Below, piece by piece: positions 1-9,039 of a stretch of DNA of 64,000 nt. The stretch spans positions 58,465-122,464 of the forward strand of contig CAYNOS010000002.1 of assembly GCA_964398985.1 (NCBI GenBank), in the 5' to 3' direction. Under the pieces are notes generated by a model. That model was not told where the DNA came from. It ran no database searches and saw nothing but the letters and a program-made list of their open reading frames with translations. How positions within the stretch are numbered: position 1 is the stretch's first letter; every line of letters starts with the position of its first letter. The position numbers and the translations under genes are program-made. Source of the stretch: CAYMRL01 sp964398985. Lineage in GTDB: Bacteria; Deinococcota; Deinococci; Deinococcales; Trueperaceae.

Positions 1-725
1 GCCTCAGGTCGTTCAACCGCAGGATGCCGGAAGAGTTGAACCGGGTACTCACCGACCACTTGGCCGAGCTGCTGTTCGCTCCGACTGAGACGGCCGTGGA
101 CAACCTGTCGGCCGAGGGGATCGCGGGCCCTGCGGTGCAACTGGTGGGAGACGTCATGTACGACGTCGCGCTGCAGACCCTTGCGAAAGGCGAGCGCGTC
201 GACAGACTCGGGAGGTTCGGCCTGCTTCCCGGCGGCTACGTGCTGGCGACGATTCACAGGGCGGAGAACACCGACAACCCTGCGGTGCTGGCAAGCATCT
301 TCCTGGGGCTTTCCGCGGTGGCCGAGCGGCATCAGGTCGTCGTGCCGCTGCATCCCAGAACCGAAGCCGCGCTGCGGGCGTCCGGGCTGCTCGACGAGGC
401 CGGCAGGCGCCTGCGGCTGCTGCCACCGGTGGGCTACTTGGACATGGTCGCCCTCGAGAGGGGAGCGCTGCTGATCGCGACGGACTCGGGCGGCGTGCAG
501 AAGGAGGCGTACTTCCATCGGGTACCCTGTGTAACCCTCCGCGAGGAGACCGAGTGGGTGGAGCTGGTGGAGCACGGCTGGAACCGCCTGGTCTCCCCAA
601 CCAACGCCGACGAGGTGGCTGCCGCGATCCTGGGCAGCATCGGTTCGCAGGGCCGGGAGATACAGCTCTATGGAGGCGGCAAAGCAGCCCACACAATCGC
701 GCGCATCCTGGCTGCGGCCGACTAG
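1..725 (+). CDS. wecB: UDP-N-acetylglucosamine 2-epimerase (non-hydrolysing), 5' end missing
   Basis: Interconverts UDP-GlcNAc and UDP-ManNAc in the cytoplasm to supply surface polysaccharide synthesis. The reading frame is already open at the window edge: the codons before the first ATG (24) read LRSFNRRMPEE, the conserved WecB stretch that follows HVEAG, so the N-terminal third lies outside the window. Visible family motifs are HRAENTDNP, the HPRT segment, and TDSGGVQKEAYF followed by REETEWVELVEHGWN, which forms the UDP-sugar site. It is the first gene of a plus-strand polysaccharide cluster; the next ORF starts 34 bases after its stop. The family is unambiguous; ManNAc as the product in this organism is inferred from family knowledge. 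Confidence 0.93.
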   Translation, partial: LRSFNRRMPEELNRVLTDHLAELLFAPTETAVDNLSAEGIAGPAVQLVGDVMYDVALQTLAKGERVDRLGRFGLLPGGYVLATIHRAENTDNPAVLASIFLGLSAVAERHQVVVPLHPRTEAALRASGLLDEAGRRLRLLPPVGYLDMVALERGALLIATDSGGVQKEAYFHRVPCVTLREETEWVELVEHGWNRLVSPTNADEVAAAILGSIGSQGREIQLYGGGKAAHTIARILAAAD

Positions 726-759
726 CGGCGACGCAGGGAGTGCGCTTGGCGCCGCCTTC

Positions 760-2700
760 ATGGCGATCGTGGCGCCAATCGGAGCTCTGCTGCTGATCAT
801 CGTCAGCTGGCGTACGCGCTCCTTGGTGACCTCGCGAGCCATGCGGGGATGGCTGGTCGCGTGGTCCCCACTGCTGCTGCTGGGCGCGGTGCACGCGGTC
901 TTGCCGGCTGGCGACTTCTGGCTGCTGCTTCACGCCGGCATGGGTCTGGCTGCGGGCCTGCTGCTGAGCGCGCCGCGACGGGCGGTAGCCACCGGCCTGC
1001 TCGTCGGATCGGTGTGCTTGGCAGCAGGGTTCATGGTGGAGCGGTGGGTCGCTGCGACCACCTGGGCGGGCCCCGCCGAGCCGGCCTTCACGGCCGAGCG
1101 TCTACTGGGCAGCCTGGGGCGCGAGACGCGCACCGGCACCTTGGGGCTCACGTCGCTCGAGCGCCGCTGGACGGGCGTTGCCGAGCAGGCGGCGGTGCTC
1201 GAGTTCGACGCGCGCATCCTGGAAGGCGAACCGGGTTGGTACTGGTTCAGAAACGACCCGGCGATCTTGCTGGCCGCTGGTGGCGAACCCGGCTCGCGAC
1301 TCACCAGGGTGACGCCGGCGAGTCCCTCCTCGGCGACCGTCTCGCGCCGCGCCGACACCGGGGCCGCGCTTGCCGGGCGGACGTTCAGGGTCGAGCTCGT
1401 GTTGCGCGCGGCGGAGGCGTACTCGGCCAGCGCCAGGGAGTGTCGGGGAGTGCTGCTGCGGGAGGTGGGAGGCGGCAGGGCCGCCGGGTGCTTCGCCGAG
1501 TCCTACTCTCAGGAGCTCAGAAGCTACTCGTTCGCTTGGACGGCGCCACAATCCGCGGCCACGAACCTGATCGGCATCGAGCTCAAGCTCCCCGTGACCT
1601 GGTACGAAGTGGGCGAGGTGACGCTGCATGAACGTGTCGGCGACGACTGGCTTCCGGTCTCTCCGCTCGAGCCGGAGGGCGCCAGGATATCCCTGGCAGA
1701 TCCTCCGGCCCCTGCCCAGTCCTGGAGCGGAGCAGCCTTCGTACCAGCGGCCGAGTGGCAGCACTTCACGGTGCCCGTCGCTCGGAGCGCGAGCCACAGC
1801 GACGTCTCGCGGATCCTGCTCAGACTCGAACCGGGCGTCACCGTGCAGACCCGCTCCGTCGTGCTGAGGGGGTCCAGCGGTGCAGCTCTCGCACCGGCAG
1901 CCTCGCCGGAGCGCGGCCAGGCGTGGCTCGGCCACCCGAACTCCGCGGGTCACGCCGCGGCCGTCATCGCGCTCGCCGCAGCGGCAACTGCTGCCGCCCC
2001 GCTGCCGGGCACCGTCAGCCTGGGCGTCGGCCTCGTCAGCATCGCTCTCACGGGATCGCGGACGGCGCTGCTTGGGTTGGCGATAGGGTCGGTTCTGCTG
2101 CTCACGACGCTGCTGAGGCGAGCATCACCGGCGCGCGTCTCACGCCTGCTTGGCCTCGGCCTGCTGATAGGCGTCGCGCTGGCTCTGCTCACTCAAGGGT
2201 CGCTGCTCACGCGCATCGGCGAGCTCGGCGTCGTCGACGGCAACACGGTCACGCGCGAGGCGATCTGGCAGGTGGCAGCAGCCAGCTTCCGCGCGCAGCC
2301 GCTGACCGGCCTGGCGGGGCGGAGCTTCACGGAAGCTTGGAACGACGCGGCCGCCACCCAGATCGCCGCGGCCCAGGTACCGCCGCACGCGCACAACCTC
2401 CTGCTCCAGATGGCCGCGCAGTTCGGCGTTCCAGGTCTTCTCGCCACCGTCTGGTTGTGCGGCGCCCTGCTGATCTCGGCCCGGCGCCTCGCTGGCATGA
2501 GGGGCCTGGCGTTGACCCTGGCCGTGCTCGCCATGCAGATGACCGACTTCACTTTCTTCAACTCCCCAGTCCTGCTCACGCTCGTCCTCGCCCTCAACGC
2601 GCTCGGCGCGGCTCGCCTCGACGATCCTCAACGGGCCGAGAATCTGAGAAGCTTCGCCGACCGGGCCGAGGCTCGAGCGACGAGTGGCGCCCATCCATGA
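760..2700 (+). CDS. O-antigen ligase/polymerase (Wzy_C) with large extracytoplasmic insert
   Basis: Polytopic membrane protein of 646 residues that probably polymerises or ligates lipid-linked glycan outside the membrane. Hydrophobic helices occupy roughly residues 1-110 and 390-630. The Wzy_C/WaaL signature is in the C-terminal half: LTGSRTALLGLAIG near 429 and PPHAHNLLLQMAAQFG near 541. Between them, about residues 135-375 form a hydrophilic, beta-rich segment (FRVELVLRAAEAYS, SYSFAWTAPQ) that resembles a jelly-roll carbohydrate-binding module and is not usual in the family. I chose ATG 760 because an earlier in-frame ATG at 670 lies inside wecB; no strong ribosome site separates the two. 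The stop overlaps the next start (ATGA), so translation is probably coupled to the glycosyltransferase. Polymerase versus ligase cannot be decided from sequence. Confidence 0.8.
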   Translation: MAIVAPIGALLLIIVSWRTRSLVTSRAMRGWLVAWSPLLLLGAVHAVLPAGDFWLLLHAGMGLAAGLLLSAPRRAVATGLLVGSVCLAAGFMVERWVAATTWAGPAEPAFTAERLLGSLGRETRTGTLGLTSLERRWTGVAEQAAVLEFDARILEGEPGWYWFRNDPAILLAAGGEPGSRLTRVTPASPSSATVSRRADTGAALAGRTFRVELVLRAAEAYSASARECRGVLLREVGGGRAAGCFAESYSQELRSYSFAWTAPQSAATNLIGIELKLPVTWYEVGEVTLHERVGDDWLPVSPLEPEGARISLADPPAPAQSWSGAAFVPAAEWQHFTVPVARSASHSDVSRILLRLEPGVTVQTRSVVLRGSSGAALAPAASPERGQAWLGHPNSAGHAAAVIALAAAATAAAPLPGTVSLGVGLVSIALTGSRTALLGLAIGSVLLLTTLLRRASPARVSRLLGLGLLIGVALALLTQGSLLTRIGELGVVDGNTVTREAIWQVAAASFRAQPLTGLAGRSFTEAWNDAAATQIAAAQVPPHAHNLLLQMAAQFGVPGLLATVWLCGALLISARRLAGMRGLALTLAVLAMQMTDFTFFNSPVLLTLVLALNALGAARLDDPQRAENLRSFADRAEARATSGAHP

Positions 2701-3911
2701 GATCGCTCACGCTTCTGACACCCCACTTCGCCCCCGAATCGAACGCGGGAGCGAAGCGAGCGACGGCGATGGCCGAACTCCTGGTGAGCCGCGGGTGGAA
2801 GGTGACCGTGATCACCCAGCTCCCGCACTATCCGGACAACCGCTTGCACGATGGGTTCGACAGGGTCTCCCCGTTCGTCGAGGAGTCGGGGCGGCTGAAG
2901 GTCGTGCGTCTGCGGCCGTGGATGGTCGCCAAAGGCAGCCTGCTGCTGCGCATGCTGTCCGAGACGCTCTTCACCGTGCTGGCTGCCCCTCACGTGCTGC
3001 GGGCCGGCTCCAGCGTGCTCCTGGCGTCCAGCCCCTACATGTTCCTGGGCCCTGCCGGCCTCGCGCTCGCCAGCTTCCAGCGCCGGGCCTTCGCATGGGA
3101 CGTGCGGGACCTCACCTGGCTATATCCCCGAGCAGCCGGCAAGCGCACACTGGGCCTAGACCTGTTGCTCGACAAGCTCATGCGGTGGACGGCCAGCAGG
3201 TCGCATCTCTTGACCACCGCCACCGAGGGACTGCTCGACTACTTCGACCACCGTCCGCCAGGCTCGGCCGTCATCCACAACGGAGTGACGCGCGCGGCGT
3301 TCGAGGTGCTGTCCGCTCTCCCCGACGCGAGAACGGCGCCGCAGGAACGGCCTCTGGTCGCTTACGTCGGTCTCTTCGGTTTCAACCATGGGGTCATGAC
3401 CATCGTCGAGGCGGCCAAGCTGCTCCCTCGGATCGACTTCGTGCTGGTAGGCGGAGGACCCGACCGCGATGCACTGGTCGCTGCCGCTCACCAACTCGAC
3501 AATCTGCGCGTGGAGCCATACCAGCAGTTCGAGTCACTGCTGAGCGTCTACGCCGCGGCCGACCTGCTGGTCTCGCACGTTCGGCGCAATCCCATCTTCG
3601 AGTGGACCCAACCGGTCAAGCTCTGGGAGTACATGGCCACCGGCCGTCCCGTCGTCCATGCCGGTCAAGGCGAAGCTGTCGTCCTGCTCGAAGACAATGA
3701 CATCGCGGTCTGCGTCGAACCCGAGGATCCCGCGGCCTTGGCTGCCGCGATCGCGTCGTTGCTCCTCGACCCTGAGCGTGCCAGCCACATGGGCAGGCGC
3801 GGCCAGCGCTTCGTGCGCGAGCACCGACTGCGAGAGGACGCGTTGACGGAACTGGAGGTCCGGCTCAGACGACTATCGGACGGGAGCCACCCGGACCGCG
3901 ACCCAGACTGA
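2697..3911 (+). CDS. Glycosyltransferase family 4 (WbuB-like)
   Basis: 404-residue GT-B fold enzyme that transfers a sugar from a nucleotide sugar to a lipid-linked acceptor on the cytoplasmic face. The N-terminal domain begins LLTPHFAPESNAGAKRATAMA and contains VTVITQLPHYPDNR, typical of WbuB-like GT4 enzymes. The C-terminal nucleotide-binding domain has VAYVGLFGFNHGVMTI, FVLVGGGPDRDAL and the P-VKLWEYMATGRPVV stretch that replaces the classical EX7E region. The start overlaps the upstream ligase stop as ATGA. Sugar specificity is not predictable. A 50-base gap and a separate -10 box precede the next gene. Confidence 0.9.
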   Translation: MRSLTLLTPHFAPESNAGAKRATAMAELLVSRGWKVTVITQLPHYPDNRLHDGFDRVSPFVEESGRLKVVRLRPWMVAKGSLLLRMLSETLFTVLAAPHVLRAGSSVLLASSPYMFLGPAGLALASFQRRAFAWDVRDLTWLYPRAAGKRTLGLDLLLDKLMRWTASRSHLLTTATEGLLDYFDHRPPGSAVIHNGVTRAAFEVLSALPDARTAPQERPLVAYVGLFGFNHGVMTIVEAAKLLPRIDFVLVGGGPDRDALVAAAHQLDNLRVEPYQQFESLLSVYAAADLLVSHVRRNPIFEWTQPVKLWEYMATGRPVVHAGQGEAVVLLEDNDIAVCVEPEDPAALAAAIASLLLDPERASHMGRRGQRFVREHRLREDALTELEVRLRRLSDGSHPDRDPD

Positions 3912-3948
3912 GGTAACTGGTCCGGGCCAGTGGCTTCGCTCCCCACGC

Positions 3949-3954
3949 TAGACT
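3949..3954 (+). promoter_or_regulatory. -10 box TAGACT, leaderless promoter of the ligase-PGT fusion
   Basis: TAGACT lies 7 bases before the ATG at 3962, so the transcript would begin at or next to the start codon; there is no Shine-Dalgarno sequence. Confidence 0.6.
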
Positions 3955-3961
3955 CTGCGCG

Positions 3962-6900
3962 ATGGCCACCGCCGCTCAAGGGACCTACTGGCACCGCGGG
4001 CTGGCCTTCCTTGCTGGCGTCGGGTTCGCGGCGGTCCCTGCGATAGGGCCGTTCCTGGCGCTGTTGGCGGTCTTCACGGGGCGAATCGCCCCGCAGAGGA
4101 CGGACCGCTGGTGGTGGATCGCGGCTGCGCTGCTGGGGGTACCGCACCTCTTGAACGGTGAGCCCCTGGCGGGTCTCGCGGCTGCCTCGCAGATCGTGGC
4201 GGCCTGGCTGATCTTCAGGTCGGCCATCGAGGTCCGCAAGAACCTCGTGAACGCTTCGATTACCGTCTACATCGGTACCGGTCTGGTCGTCGGGCTCGCG
4301 ATAACACTGCTGCTGGGTTTGCGGCAGTTCGACGGCTTCAATTGGGAGACGGCCAGGACCGCGCTCGACGCGATCACTTGGCAGGCGCACCCCGCGATCT
4401 TCGGTCACAGCATGCTGGTGCTGGCCGGGCTCCTGGCCGTGGTGGTTCCCAACGCAGGCCTGCGAGCGGTGGCGTTGGCGTTGGGCGCCGTGGGTGTCGT
4501 GCTGTCGGGGGCGCGAGAAGCGGTGTTCGCGTGGCTGCTCATCGCCGTCGGCCTGCGGTTCGTGGGGCGTCGCGGGAGCCGTGGCACCAACCTGGTCGAG
4601 TGGGGGCTCATCGTGTTGATGATCCTCGTCGCGAGCGGGGCCTTCGGGCTGGTGGGGCTCGGACGCAGCGGGTTTCTCACCGAGATCTCCAGTACCTCGC
4701 GAACCTCGAACCTGTTCCGCGGCACCGAAGTGGTCGCGGGCGACTGGTGGTACCCGCTCGGTGTGTCAGCCAACGCCAGCCTGGTGGTCGTGGAGGGGGT
4801 GCAACGCACCGGGCTCGCCGTCACCAAGCAGTGGTTGGAGCCGTGGTCGCGCTTGCAGCAGATCGTGACGCTGCAGCCAGGTGAGACCTACACGCTCAGC
4901 GCGGCGTGGCGGCCCAGCGGCGGCGCCACGCCGGGCTTCGACGGTTGGGGGCAGTCGCCGGGCCTCGCGACGGCCAGTCTGCTCTCGACCTCGACCGCCG
5001 ACGGAACCCACCGAGCGACCTCATCCGGAGACATCGTGGTGCTGGTGGCCAGCGCCATCGACATCGGTGACGGCTGGACGCGCGGCTTCGTGAGCTTCCG
5101 CCATGCGGGCGAGCGTCCGCTCGTGTGGTACGTCGGTGTCGTACCGGATAGAGCGCCGGTGGCTGGCGGCACGACCACCTTCGCGGAACTGCAGCTGGCC
5201 GCCAGCCCGTCGTTGACTGCCTACCAGCCTGGGCTGGCGGAGCGCGGCGTGGCCAGCCTAGAGGCTTCGCGCCTACCCATCTGGCGCGACGCGCTCGGCG
5301 CCATCGCCGCCCGACCGCTGCTCGGTTGGGGCCCTGGGGGCCTGCCAGCCGCCATCGCCGATCTGCAACCGAACGTCGAGCGTATCCGGCCGGTCGCAGC
5401 TCACGCTCACAGCATGGTGCTCGACGTCGCCGTCAAGCAGGGACTGATCGGCGTGCTCGGCCTGCTGGCGTTGGTCGGGGTACTGATGCTGCGCGCGGTC
5501 CAGCAGCGCGACCGTGCCATGGTGATCGTTCTCGCCGGAACGGCCCTCGTCAACCTGGTGGACGCCACGTTGCTGAGCGGATCGATCATCTACGCGCTGT
5601 CGGCGGTCCTCGGTTGGCGAGCCGTGGGCCACAGAGCTTACGCCAGTCACGAGACCGGCCGCACCAGCGCTTCGTTCGCTCGGGTCGGTCTCGCCGTCGG
5701 CGACGCGCTGGCGGCCGCTCTGGCGTTCGCCGTCGGCGCCTTGGTTCTGCGCGTGGCGGTGCCAGGCGGCCTCGGCGGGATCGATCCCGCCGCCGTGCTC
5801 TACGCCACCGCCGCGTGGCCTCTGGCGAGCCTGTGGCTGGGGCAGTACCCCGGCTACGGTCGGCCGTCGTGGCAGGAGTTGCGGGCGTCGGTTGGAGCCG
5901 CGGCCGCCGGAGGCTCGGCGGTCCTGCTGATCGCCGCAGCGTTCGGCGAAGCCGTCGCCATACCGTTGCCGCTGGCGCTGGTGGCCACGACCGTCTCGCT
6001 GGTCCTGACTCCCCTCATCAGGTCACTGGTGAAGCAGGTCCTCTACGCACTGCGTCTCTGGGGGCGCCCGGTGATCGTCGTCGGCCACCAAGGGTCAGCG
6101 GACGCGCTCACGAGCGATCTGCTCAAGCAGCCGATGCTGGGACTACGGCCCGTCTCGCTTCTGGACACGGCACCGCCACCAGACCGCCAGGCCGGCCTCC
6201 TTGCCGTCACCGCGTCCGGGATGCGGCTCGACAGGGATCTCTCCAGCCACGTGATCGTCGTGCCGGGCACCAGTCGCTCTCAGGTCGTCGACGATGCGAT
6301 GGAGAACGCCGGGCGCCACGCCTTCCGCACGGTTCAGATCGTGCCTCGGCTGGGTCCGATCCCCACCAGCGACGTGCTGGCACGCCCGCTGGGGAGGATG
6401 CTGAGCCTCGAGGTCCGCAACAACCTGGCCATCGCCAGCAACCGGCTCACCAAGCGCGCCTTCGACCTGCTACTGATCCTCCTCGGCGGCCCCGTCGCCG
6501 CCGTGCTGACCGGACTCGTCGTCCTCGCCATCAGGCTCGACTCGCCAGGCAGGGCCTTCTACTCGCAGGTCCGGGTGGGGCGCGATGGCAGGCACTTCCG
6601 CGTCTGGAAGTTCCGCACGATGGTGGTCGACGCCGAGAGCCAGTTGGCGGAGCTGCTCGCGACAGACCCGAACGCCCGCTCCGAGTGGGTGCAGACTCAG
6701 AAGCTCGTGAACGACCCCCGCGTGACACGCATCGGCAGGCTGCTGCGGAGAACCAGCCTCGACGAGCTTCCGCAGCTGTGGAACGTCCTGCGCGGCGAGA
6801 TGAGCTTGGTCGGCCCGCGACCGATCGTCGACGACGAGGTCGACAAGTACGGCAGCGACTTCAGCTACTTCACCCAAGTCCGTCCCGGCATGACCGGCTA

Positions 6901-7048
6901 CTGGCAGGTCTCGGGCCGTTCCGATACGAGCTACGAGGCGCGCGTGGAGCTCGATACCTACTACGTCCGCAACTGGAGCATCTGGCTCGACATCGACATA
7001 CTCTTGAGGACCGCCGGCGCGGTGATGCGGCGCGAGGGGGCCTACTGA
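3962..7048 (+). CDS. O-antigen ligase fused to WbaP-like initiating phosphoglycosyltransferase
   Basis: One uninterrupted 1028-residue frame carries two polysaccharide functions. Residues about 1-560 are an O-antigen ligase/polymerase: many helices, a hydrophilic beta-rich insert at about 245-420, then RPLLGWGPGGLP near 450 and AHAHSMVLDVAVKQG near 480. From about 576 a second membrane domain begins (VGDALAAALAFAVGALVL), followed by a CoA-binding-like fold (PVIVVGHQGSADAL) and, from about 828, a full bacterial sugar-transferase domain: FYSQVRVGRDGRHFRVWKFR, LDELPQLWNVLRGEMSLVGP, RPGMTGYWQVSGR. WbaP-type enzymes attach the first sugar phosphate to undecaprenyl phosphate, whereas the ligase acts last, so initiation and final transfer or polymerisation are joined. 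The two halves share one frame with no stop. The usual arrangement is separate genes. Leaderless start at 3962. Confidence 0.88.
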   Translation: MATAAQGTYWHRGLAFLAGVGFAAVPAIGPFLALLAVFTGRIAPQRTDRWWWIAAALLGVPHLLNGEPLAGLAAASQIVAAWLIFRSAIEVRKNLVNASITVYIGTGLVVGLAITLLLGLRQFDGFNWETARTALDAITWQAHPAIFGHSMLVLAGLLAVVVPNAGLRAVALALGAVGVVLSGAREAVFAWLLIAVGLRFVGRRGSRGTNLVEWGLIVLMILVASGAFGLVGLGRSGFLTEISSTSRTSNLFRGTEVVAGDWWYPLGVSANASLVVVEGVQRTGLAVTKQWLEPWSRLQQIVTLQPGETYTLSAAWRPSGGATPGFDGWGQSPGLATASLLSTSTADGTHRATSSGDIVVLVASAIDIGDGWTRGFVSFRHAGERPLVWYVGVVPDRAPVAGGTTTFAELQLAASPSLTAYQPGLAERGVASLEASRLPIWRDALGAIAARPLLGWGPGGLPAAIADLQPNVERIRPVAAHAHSMVLDVAVKQGLIGVLGLLALVGVLMLRAVQQRDRAMVIVLAGTALVNLVDATLLSGSIIYALSAVLGWRAVGHRAYASHETGRTSASFARVGLAVGDALAAALAFAVGALVLRVAVPGGLGGIDPAAVLYATAAWPLASLWLGQYPGYGRPSWQELRASVGAAAAGGSAVLLIAAAFGEAVAIPLPLALVATTVSLVLTPLIRSLVKQVLYALRLWGRPVIVVGHQGSADALTSDLLKQPMLGLRPVSLLDTAPPPDRQAGLLAVTASGMRLDRDLSSHVIVVPGTSRSQVVDDAMENAGRHAFRTVQIVPRLGPIPTSDVLARPLGRMLSLEVRNNLAIASNRLTKRAFDLLLILLGGPVAAVLTGLVVLAIRLDSPGRAFYSQVRVGRDGRHFRVWKFRTMVVDAESQLAELLATDPNARSEWVQTQKLVNDPRVTRIGRLLRRTSLDELPQLWNVLRGEMSLVGPRPIVDDEVDKYGSDFSYFTQVRPGMTGYWQVSGRSDTSYEARVELDTYYVRNWSIWLDIDILLRTAGAVMRREGAY

Positions 7049-7099
7049 TCCCTCTTGGCTCGCTGAGGCGGCTGGTCCGTGGCACGCCACCCCCGGCGG

Positions 7100-7105
7100 T
7101 AGACT
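7100..7105 (+). promoter_or_regulatory. -10 box TAGACT, leaderless promoter of uppS
   Basis: TAGACT ends 6 bases before the GTG at 7112; no ribosome-binding site is present. Confidence 0.6.
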
Positions 7106-7111
7106 GACCCG

Positions 7112-7942
7112 GTGAAGTCGCAACGCCCCTCCGGCTCCGGCGCCGTGCGCGCTCTCGGGGTCGTGAACGCTGTCACCCGCCCCCTCTACTGGCTGTACGA
7201 GAGGCGTCTGCTCGAGCGCGTCAAGGAAGGGCCGCTTCCCAAGCACCTCGGCATCATCATGGACGGCAATCGCCGCTTCGCGCGCGCGGCCGGGCTCGAC
7301 GTGAAGACCGGGCACGACTACGGCGCCGGCAAGGCCCGTGAGGTGCTCGACTGGTGCCTGGAGCTCGGCATCCGGCACGTCACCCTGTGGGGGTTCTCCA
7401 GCGACAACAGGGGTCGCGCTCCCGACGAGGTGGGTCACTTGCATGCGCTGTTCGGCGAGCAGGCCCGCAGCCTGCTCAACGACGAGCGCCTGCACGCCAA
7501 CCGGGTGCGAGTGAGGGTCATCGGCGACATCGCCGACTTCCCCGCCGACGCCAAGGCGGCCCTGGCCGCGATGGAGGCGGCGACGGCCGACTACGACGGC
7601 ATGGCGGTCAACGTCGCGCTCGGTTACGGCGGCCGCGAGGAGATCGTCGACGCGGTCCGGCGCCTGGTGGGCGAGCAGCTCGACGCCGGCGGGGATGCGG
7701 CCGACGTCGCGAGGTCGATCACCACTGAAGGGATCACCAGGCATCTGTACACTGCCGGCATGCCCGATCCCGACTTCGTCATACGCACCTCCGGCGAGGT
7801 GAGGCTGTCGGGCTTCCTGCTGTGGCAGACGGCCTACAGCGAGTTCTACTTCTGCGACGCCAACTGGCCCGAGTTCCGCAAGGTCGACTTCCTACGCGCC
7901 GTGCGCGCCTACCAAGCGCGCGAGCGGAGGTTCGGCCGGTGA
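7112..7942 (+). CDS. uppS: Isoprenyl diphosphate synthase (cis-prenyltransferase, UppS family)
   Basis: Condenses isopentenyl diphosphate units in cis onto an allylic primer to make the polyprenyl carrier used for peptidoglycan and surface glycans. 276 residues, GTG start. Motif HLGIIMDGNRRFAR near residue 45 contains the catalytic Asp. LWGFSSDNRGRAPDEV corresponds to the usual FSTENW-RP block but with SDNRGR, nearer to actinobacterial short-chain relatives. The C-terminal signature PDFVIRTSGEVRLSGFLLWQ and SEFYFCDANWPEF is complete. Its position between the glycan genes and manC fits lipid-carrier supply. Product chain length (C15 versus C55) is uncertain. Confidence 0.93.
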   Translation: MKSQRPSGSGAVRALGVVNAVTRPLYWLYERRLLERVKEGPLPKHLGIIMDGNRRFARAAGLDVKTGHDYGAGKAREVLDWCLELGIRHVTLWGFSSDNRGRAPDEVGHLHALFGEQARSLLNDERLHANRVRVRVIGDIADFPADAKAALAAMEAATADYDGMAVNVALGYGGREEIVDAVRRLVGEQLDAGGDAADVARSITTEGITRHLYTAGMPDPDFVIRTSGEVRLSGFLLWQTAYSEFYFCDANWPEFRKVDFLRAVRAYQARERRFGR

Positions 7943-7969
7943 CAGCGTGAACCGGGCCCAAGAGTCAGC

Positions 7970-9031
7970 GTGAGCGAGCTGCCGTTCATCGCGGTGATCA
8001 TGGCAGGTGGGCAGGGCCAGCGGTTCTGGCCCTTGTCGACGCCCGAGCGCCCCAAGCAGTTCCTCGATCTGCAGCGGACCGGGCGCACGCTGATCCAGTC
8101 GACGTTCGACCGCGTCAGCGGCCTCACCGGCGGCGCCGCGAACGTACTGGTGGCCACCGCCTCACGCTACGTGGCGCTGGTCCACGAGCAACTGCCCGAC
8201 GTGCCGCGCGCCAACGTGGTGGTCGAGCCTACGTCGCGCGACTCGGCCCCCGCCATGGCGCTCGCCAACCTCTTGATCGAGCAACGCTTCGGCGACGTGG
8301 TGGCCGGCTTCTTCTCGTCAGACCACCTGATCGGGCCGGGGCAGAACTTCCGCGAGGTCATCCGCGACGCTGCTGCCGTGGCCACGTCGAAGAACGCCCT
8401 GGTCACCGTCGGGATCCGTCCGACGCGGCCGGCGACCGGTTACGGGTACGTCCAGCTGGGCGAGCAAACCGACAAGGCCTTCAAGGTGGCTCGCTTCGTC
8501 GAGAAGCCCAACGTCCACATCGCCGAGTCGTACGTGAACTCGGGCGACTACCTGTGGAACGCCGGCATCTTCGTGTGGCGCGTCTCGGCGGCCCTCGCCG
8601 AGCTCGATCGTCACGCCCCGGAGTTGATGGTCCCGCTGCGCCGCGCCGTCGCGGCTGGCGACGTCGAGCAGGTGTTCCCCACCTTGCCGCGAATCAGCAT
8701 CGACTACGCGCTGATGGAGCACACCGCCAACGCCTACGTGGTGCCGGCGGAGTTCCAGTGGGACGACATCGGCGACTGGGTGGCTCTGGAACGCCACCTG
8801 GACCACGAGGACCTGGGCCATGGCGCCAACACGGTGATCGGCCGGCACATCGGTCTGGACACTTCGGGCAACATCCTCTACACCGAGGACCCCGAGGACG
8901 TGATCGTGACGCTCGGTGTCCACGACCTCGTGATCGTCAAGCGCGGCCACGCCCTGCTACTGGTGCACAAGGACCGCGTCGAGGAGATCAAGACGCTGCT
9001 GGCCGACGAGCGCCTGGGCGGCTTGTTCTAG
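7970..9031 (+). CDS. manC: Mannose-1-phosphate guanylyltransferase
   Basis: Makes GDP-mannose from mannose 1-phosphate and GTP for glycan assembly. 353 residues from GTG 7970, 27 bases after uppS. The nucleotidyltransferase signature IMAGGQGQRFWPLST is at residue 9, followed by RPKQFLDL. Further family blocks are FFSSDHLIG, GYGYVQLG, FVEKPN, YLWNAGIFVWR and FQWDDIGDW. It has only the guanylyltransferase domain and lacks the C-terminal isomerase cupin of bifunctional ManC/AlgA, so phosphomannose isomerase must be elsewhere. No clear ribosome site precedes it; translation may be coupled to uppS. It ends 8 bases from the convergent aldehyde dehydrogenase. Confidence 0.93.
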   Translation: MSELPFIAVIMAGGQGQRFWPLSTPERPKQFLDLQRTGRTLIQSTFDRVSGLTGGAANVLVATASRYVALVHEQLPDVPRANVVVEPTSRDSAPAMALANLLIEQRFGDVVAGFFSSDHLIGPGQNFREVIRDAAAVATSKNALVTVGIRPTRPATGYGYVQLGEQTDKAFKVARFVEKPNVHIAESYVNSGDYLWNAGIFVWRVSAALAELDRHAPELMVPLRRAVAAGDVEQVFPTLPRISIDYALMEHTANAYVVPAEFQWDDIGDWVALERHLDHEDLGHGANTVIGRHIGLDTSGNILYTEDPEDVIVTLGVHDLVIVKRGHALLLVHKDRVEEIKTLLADERLGGLF

Positions 9032-9039
9032 GGCTCACC

